Shown here: piece by piece, positions 59,607 to 64,000 of the stretch | How the letters are laid out: the number at the start of each line of letters is the position of its first letter | How positions within the stretch are numbered: position 1 is the first letter of the stretch | Assembly (NCBI RefSeq): GCF_003858395.1 | Contig: NZ_QWEV01000005.1 | Location: 2,294,001-2,358,000, forward strand | Length of the DNA: 64,000 bases | DNA from: Acidipila sp. EB88 | GTDB taxonomy: Bacteria > Acidobacteriota > Terriglobia > Terriglobales > Acidobacteriaceae | Reading direction: 5' to 3' | Position numbers and translations under genes: made by a program | The notes under the pieces: generated by a model | Told to the model about the DNA's origin: nothing | Seen by the model: the letters and a program-made list of their open reading frames with translations, nothing else | Database searches by the model: none

Positions 59607-62600
59607 TCAGGGCAAACGGAACGCCAGCGTCAACGTGTAGCTGTGCCCGTCAGGATTTGTAACCGTGACGCTGTGCACGCCTGCCGCCAGCGCCGGCAAC
59701 GCGGCCGTAAGGCTGAGCGAGCTCGCTACCCTGCAGGCGATCGGCTCCAGGTCGATCGCGAGTGTCGCCCCCGCCTGGAACCCGCTGCCCGCGATCGCCA
59801 GCTGCGCGCCTGTCACTACGGCCCGGTTCACCGTCAGTGGATCCGACGCAAACGTGAACGTCGAAATCCCGGCAGCTGTGCCCACAAACATCCGCTGCCC
59901 CGCCGGGTCCACCGCCAGCAGTCGCTGCGTGTAGGAGCCTGTCACCCCACCGCCCGGTACCTCCACGGTGCGCGCCAGGATGCCGTGCGCCGTGTCATAC
60001 ACGCGCACATGGTCGGCCGCGGCTCGATACAGCAGCGAGCCCGACGCATTGAACTGCATGCCCCCGAAGAAGCTCTCGGTGAACACGCCGCTCGCGATCG
60101 GCGCCGGTGCCGAGAGCATCGTCTGCCACTCCGCCTGGCTGTTCAGCATCACCGCATCGATCGCCGCCACCGACCCATCGGACGAGAGCGCCACGTCGCC
60201 TATCGTGCCCGTGGTCAGGTCCGGAGTCGCGTACGTCCCGGTGGCCACCTGCAGCAGCTGGTTGGCGAACAGCACCCACGCGCCATCCGCGCTCGCCGTC
60301 AGTGAAAAATCCTCGCCCCCCGGGTTAAATCCCGGGGCCGCGGGATAACTCAAACGGCCATTCGCACCCATGTCGAAGGTGCCCACCCTGGCTTCGCTGA
60401 AAGGCCCCGCAGGACCCTGCAGGTACCCAGCTTCTGTCTTGAACATCGCGAGGTTGCTGGCCGTTGCTACCACCTCATTCGGCGGACCCAGCGGTGCGGC
60501 CACGCCAAGCGATCCCGGCCCGCTGGTCGGGACGACGTACTGCTGCAACGTGGCAAAGCTCCCCGCATCCAGCACCGAGACCTTGCGGTCGCCCAGTGTT
60601 GTCAGCAGCAGCCGCGCGCCATCCGGCGTCAGTGCCAGCGCCTGTGGCCCGGGCCCCGTCGCGATACTCTGCTGCAATCCCGCCGAGCCCGGCCCATACA
60701 CCAGCAGCTGGTTGTGCGCCGCATCCGTCACCAGCACCCTTTGCCGCGCGGCATCAAAGATCATCTGCCCCGGCTGCGCGCCGGCAGGCAGCGCAACATC
60801 GTCGCGCTGCGCGTACGTGTAGGCACCCTTCAGCGCCAGCGATCCGGTGGCCGAGCTGACCACCACGTCTGCCGCGCCCAGCACGCCGGGCGGCACCACC
60901 ACCGTCACCTCCGCCGTATCGTAAGGGGCCGCCAAGCCATACTGATCCGTCACGGTGACATTTGTGGCCTGCGCCCCGCCGACCGATACCGTCGGCCTGC
61001 TCCCGAAGCCACGCCCATACAGCCGTAGCGTCGCGCCGCCGGTTGTCGGCCCCGCATCTCCATCCACAACATCCACTGCCGGCGCATAACAGTAAGCCAC
61101 GGGCGCAATTATCACCGCGCCCGTGGCGAAGACTGCCTCGACGTCATGGCATCCACCGGAAAGCGTTGGTGCCGCGAGGCTGATCGTGTTCACCGACGTG
61201 GTCATCGCGCCCGGCACAGCCACGGCGCTCGCGCCTTCTAGGAACGAGATCGCTGGCGATGCCGTGAAGCCTGCACCGTTCAGCGTCGTGCTCAACCCAT
61301 CCTCGGGCGTGTCCGGCACCATCGCTCCGTTTCCGGTCGGTCCCACGCGCACTGCCGGCAACTGTGTTGAGCCGGCAGGCGCCGGCTGCGTTGTGCCCGT
61401 GTTGACAAGGAACAAGCCCAGCGGGGTCGTCAGCATCAGCCGCTGCATCGCGTCCGCACCCGCGAACGCAACGTCGCCGAAGTCCTGCGCAAGCGAAAAC
61501 GGCACGATGTTCACCGCCTGCAGCGTGGCATCCAGCACGCTCACAAAATTCTGTTCAGAAGCGGTGGCATAAAAGTGCGAGAAGTCCGGCGACGCATACG
61601 CCGCCACATCCATCAGGCCATTCTGCGAAGCCACCACGCTGAAGTTGCCGTCCAGGATCTCCAGCAGGCAGCAACTGTTCTTGATCAGCACGCGGCTTCC
61701 ATCCTGGTTCACCGCCAGCACATTGGGCTCTGAACCATACGCCACCTCCTGCGTCGTAAATGCTCCACTGCTCACATCGAAGCGGCCGTAGTAGCCATTA
61801 CTGTCCGCACCCGCGACATACGCATGTTCCCGGTCGCCGGAAGGCACCACCACCCGCGCAGAGTACGCAAGAGAACTCAGCCCCGCCGGCTGCACAAAGC
61901 CTGTTCCCGGGATCCACCGCACCACGCTCGAGGCCGTGCTCTCCGCGTCCTGCGCAACAAAAAGAATGGACCCATCCGCCAGCGCCGCCGGCAGCATTGG
62001 GCTCAGGTTTGCATACGGCACAACGCTGGGCGCGAGATATTCCCGCCCCGTCACGCAAAGGTTCGCCGTCGACACCACGTAGAAGGAATGCGTGCGCGTC
62101 CCCACCACCACCGAGGCGCCATCCGCGCTGAGACTCAGTCCCATTGGCTGCGGCAGCGGGAGCCGCGCCACCACTGTCATCGTCTCCGGCGACAACACGT
62201 CGATCCCATTGCGCGGAAAGTCCGTTGCCAGGATCTGGTTGTGCAGCGCATCGAAGACCACGGTCGGGTTTGCCGGGCTCCCCGTCGCCACAAAGCCCGA
62301 GGCGCTGTTCGCCGGCTGCTTCTGGGGAAGTGGAGCAGCACAGGCATTGGCCACCGTGGGCGGCGGCGTCGTCCCGGGCGGTGGCGTCGACACGGGCGGC
62401 GGCATGGGCGCAGAACCGCTCGCCGTGATCAACAGCTTTGTGGTCACCACGTGGCTCAGGCTCCCCGACGTCGCCGTAAATTGCACCGTCACCTGGCCGG
62501 CCGCCGTCCCCGCCGGCACTGCAAACTGCAGCGCATTCGCAGCCGCGTTGCCCGCGATCACAACGCTGCACGCGGCCGGCGCGCAGGTGATGCCATCGGG

Positions 62601-62867
62601 CGCCGCGCCTGTCACCGTCACAGCACCAGTGAACCCGTTCACGCGCGTAAGCACAAAGCTCTCCGCCGGCGCAGCCGTCCCGGCAACCACGGTCGACGCC
62701 GTCGGTGTCACCGCGATCGCAAAGTCCGGCGCACTGTTGTCGACACGCGGAATGCGCACCACGCCACAGCCCGCCAGCAACAGCAGCAGCGATACGAGCC
62801 ACAGTCGCCGAATCACGGCCAGTGAATCCCTCAGCACAGCAACACGCACAGCAACAGATACAGGCAT
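59607..62867 (-). CDS. Large surface lipoprotein: Ig-like, beta-propeller halves and IPT/TIG domain
   Basis: 1086 residues. Lipoprotein signal RRLWLVSLLLLLAGC with Cys33 near the N terminus, then an Ig-like domain (DFAIAVTPTASTVVAGTAAPAESFVLTRVNGFTGAVTVTGAAPDGI). A Pro-rich stalk (PMPPPVSTPPPGTTPPPTV, about 155-173) leads to a beta-propeller half (about 180-490, QPMGLSLSADGASVVVGT style repeats). IPT/TIG-like domains follow (GPTTGGATLRLYGRGFGSRPTVSVGGAQATNVTV, about 600-660), then a second propeller half. Probably outer-membrane anchored and binding polysaccharide or protein; no enzyme motif. Five cysteine pairs may form disulfides. Confidence 0.8.
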   Translation of the reverse strand: MPVSVAVRVAVLRDSLAVIRRLWLVSLLLLLAGCGVVRIPRVDNSAPDFAIAVTPTASTVVAGTAAPAESFVLTRVNGFTGAVTVTGAAPDGITCAPAACSVVIAGNAAANALQFAVPAGTAAGQVTVQFTATSGSLSHVVTTKLLITASGSAPMPPPVSTPPPGTTPPPTVANACAAPLPQKQPANSASGFVATGSPANPTVVFDALHNQILATDFPRNGIDVLSPETMTVVARLPLPQPMGLSLSADGASVVVGTRTHSFYVVSTANLCVTGREYLAPSVVPYANLSPMLPAALADGSILFVAQDAESTASSVVRWIPGTGFVQPAGLSSLAYSARVVVPSGDREHAYVAGADSNGYYGRFDVSSGAFTTQEVAYGSEPNVLAVNQDGSRVLIKNSCCLLEILDGNFSVVASQNGLMDVAAYASPDFSHFYATASEQNFVSVLDATLQAVNIVPFSLAQDFGDVAFAGADAMQRLMLTTPLGLFLVNTGTTQPAPAGSTQLPAVRVGPTGNGAMVPDTPEDGLSTTLNGAGFTASPAISFLEGASAVAVPGAMTTSVNTISLAAPTLSGGCHDVEAVFATGAVIIAPVAYCYAPAVDVVDGDAGPTTGGATLRLYGRGFGSRPTVSVGGAQATNVTVTDQYGLAAPYDTAEVTVVVPPGVLGAADVVVSSATGSLALKGAYTYAQRDDVALPAGAQPGQMIFDAARQRVLVTDAAHNQLLVYGPGSAGLQQSIATGPGPQALALTPDGARLLLTTLGDRKVSVLDAGSFATLQQYVVPTSGPGSLGVAAPLGPPNEVVATASNLAMFKTEAGYLQGPAGPFSEARVGTFDMGANGRLSYPAAPGFNPGGEDFSLTASADGAWVLFANQLLQVATGTYATPDLTTGTIGDVALSSDGSVAAIDAVMLNSQAEWQTMLSAPAPIASGVFTESFFGGMQFNASGSLLYRAAADHVRVYDTAHGILARTVEVPGGGVTGSYTQRLLAVDPAGQRMFVGTAAGISTFTFASDPLTVNRAVVTGAQLAIAGSGFQAGATLAIDLEPIACRVASSLSLTAALPALAAGVHSVTVTNPDGHSYTLTLAFRLP

Positions 62868-63172
62868 ACGCTCTCAGCGAGATCTTTCAGTAAAGTCCAT
62901 GCAGGGCACGGAGGCATCGGCGCCGTGATTGGACCTGGTTCGATCCACCACCGTCAGCCCGGCGCCACGTCTCGTGTGTGGCAGTGTATCGCCGCGGCGG
63001 CGTGTTTGTACGCGGTGTCCTGTATTCGTACTGCGCGCGCGCAACTCCAAAGTGCACCTTGGCACGCTCGCCGTTGCGCAACGCCCAGCCATCTATGCAA
63101 GCGGCCCTGCGCACTCAAACCACGCAACATCTCTTTTCGAATCGCGCCCACACCACTTATCATCACCACACC
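62868..63172. other. Divergent intergenic region
   Basis: 305 bases between the lipoprotein (minus) and the M61 gene (plus). Open frames here are low-complexity and not supported. A TTCGATC stretch at 62939-62945 resembles a tRNA T-loop but has no paired arms. No clear consensus promoter. Confidence 0.5.
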
Positions 63173-64000
63173 GTGACCGACCGCTTCGGAACCTTTCCCG
63201 CCCCGCGCCTGGCGCTTCTCGCCGCCGCACTGTTCGTGGCCGCTTCCGCCACCGCACAGTCACAGTCCTCCACCGAGTACCGCTTCTCCTTTCCCGATGC
63301 CGTGCACCACGTCATGCAGGTCGAAGCCACCTTCCACAACGTGCCCATCAAACCGCTGACGCTCACCGTGAGCCGCGCCTCGCCTGGTCGCTACGCCGCC
63401 TTTGAGTTCGCCTCCAACATCTTTGAAGAGCACTTCACCGACGGCAGCGGCCATCCCCTCGCAGCCACAAAGACCGATCCGCGCAACTGGTCCGTGCCCA
63501 ATCCCGATGGCACCGTGCACGTCTCCTACAAGCTCTTCGGCGACCGTGTCGATGGCACCTTCTTCGCCGTCGACACCACCCACGCCCATCTCAATTTTCC
63601 CGCGGTCCTTATGTACGCCCCCGCTCTCGACGACGACCCAACCCGCCTCACCTTCGCGCTGCCGCAGGGCTCCGACTGGAAGATCGCCACACAGCTCTAT
63701 CCCTCTGCCGACGCCCACACCTTCACCGCGCCTAACCTGCAATACCTCATGGACTCGCCCGTCGAGCTCAGCAACTTCCGCATGCGCACCTTTACCGTGC
63801 CCCCGCTCGTGCCCTCCGGCAAAACCGAAACCATCCGTGTCGTGGCACACTCCCAGGCTTCTGACTCCGAGTTCGACGCCTACTTCGCCAGCGTGCAGAA
63901 ACTCGTGCGCGAAGAGCAGGCCATCTTTGGCGAGCTCCCCGCCTACGAGCCCGGCTACTACACCTTTCTTGCCGACGCGCTGCCTTGGGATTCGGGCGAC
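63173..64000 (+). CDS. M61-family (glycyl aminopeptidase) metallopeptidase, N-terminal part
   Basis: 276 residues from a GTG start, open to the end of the window, so the 3' part is missing. Signal peptide PRLALLAAALFVAASATAQ. The visible part is the M61 N-terminal beta domain: STEYRFSFPDAVHHVMQVEATFHNVPIKPLTLTVSRASPGRYAAFEFASNIFEEHF, then FGDRVDGTFFAVDTTHAHLNFPAVLMYAPALDDDPTRLTFALPQGSDWKIATQL and YEPGYYTFLADALPW. The catalytic HExxH and PDZ domains lie beyond 64000. M61 enzymes act outside the cytoplasm on peptide N termini. The frame is absent from simple ATG-based calls because it starts with GTG and runs off the end. Confidence 0.9.
   Translation, partial: MTDRFGTFPAPRLALLAAALFVAASATAQSQSSTEYRFSFPDAVHHVMQVEATFHNVPIKPLTLTVSRASPGRYAAFEFASNIFEEHFTDGSGHPLAATKTDPRNWSVPNPDGTVHVSYKLFGDRVDGTFFAVDTTHAHLNFPAVLMYAPALDDDPTRLTFALPQGSDWKIATQLYPSADAHTFTAPNLQYLMDSPVELSNFRMRTFTVPPLVPSGKTETIRVVAHSQASDSEFDAYFASVQKLVREEQAIFGELPAYEPGYYTFLADALPWDSGD

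Noticed and set aside
62930..62960. Possible tRNA T-loop (GGTTCGATCC)
   Set aside because: No matching acceptor, D or anticodon arms on either strand.

Overview
The window is GC-rich, densely packed chromosome from a Gram-negative bacterium, most likely an acidobacterium (Acidobacteriota, Terriglobia/Acidobacteriaceae-like). Direct signs of a Gram-negative envelope are waaA, lpxK, a heptosyltransferase, lptE and a BamD-like lipoprotein-pathway protein. The acidobacterial call is an inference from a TIGR03435-family protein, a secreted protein with the GQYAFL / DGKGNI pattern common in that phylum, an M13 and an M61 metallopeptidase, and the overall gene order. No rRNA, tRNA, CRISPR array, prophage or insertion sequence was found.

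Layout. 0-1.7 kb: end of egtB and all of egtD (ergothioneine). 1.9-4.8 kb (minus): moeA, moaC and an MscS-type channel (molybdenum cofactor plus a channel). 4.9-8.8 kb (minus): GNAT acetyltransferase, trmFO, queC (broken by a one-base frameshift) and a TPR protein; an 89-bp tandem duplication lies exactly on the GNAT/trmFO junction. 9.1-12.7 kb (minus): der, an ArsR-type regulator with a cysteine cluster, and two tandem paralogous SDR dehydrogenases that share an inverted-repeat candidate operator. 12.8-19.0 kb (plus): DinG-like helicase, an alpha/beta hydrolase, a secreted phytase-like esterase, queD and queE. 19.2-25.1 kb: an exported unknown (minus), then the waaA-lpxK-heptosyltransferase-ICMT-DUF3108 envelope run (plus). 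25.1-40.9 kb (minus): small unknown, comEC, rlmD-like, unknown, coaX, birA, nadC, valS, fused pabB-pabC, BamD-like protein, rpe. 41.0-43.6 kb (plus): lptE, holA and an outer-membrane-like protein. 43.7-52.2 kb: EamA transporter, a less GC-rich secreted protein, M13 peptidase, propeller-like secreted protein, DoxX-like membrane protein, and a less GC-rich TIGR03435 protein. 52.6-55.6 kb (plus): hrcA-grpE-dnaJ without dnaK. 55.9-62.9 kb (minus): rsmE, serine dehydratase, a phosphatase-superfamily enzyme and a large surface lipoprotein. The window ends inside an M61 peptidase gene (plus).

How the genes work together. queD and queE (17.9-19.0 kb) and queC (6.1-6.8 kb) are three consecutive steps to preQ0, so the queC frameshift bears on the whole tRNA queuosine pathway. 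Start/stop overlaps of the ATGA/GTGA type tie moaC to the MscS gene, trmFO to queC, waaA to lpxK, the heptosyltransferase to the ICMT protein, and the 241-aa unknown to rlmD, which suggests translational coupling. Palindromic intergenic repeats of one family (five copies recognised) sit between genes, three of them between convergent genes, and a second hairpin family marks two further gene ends.
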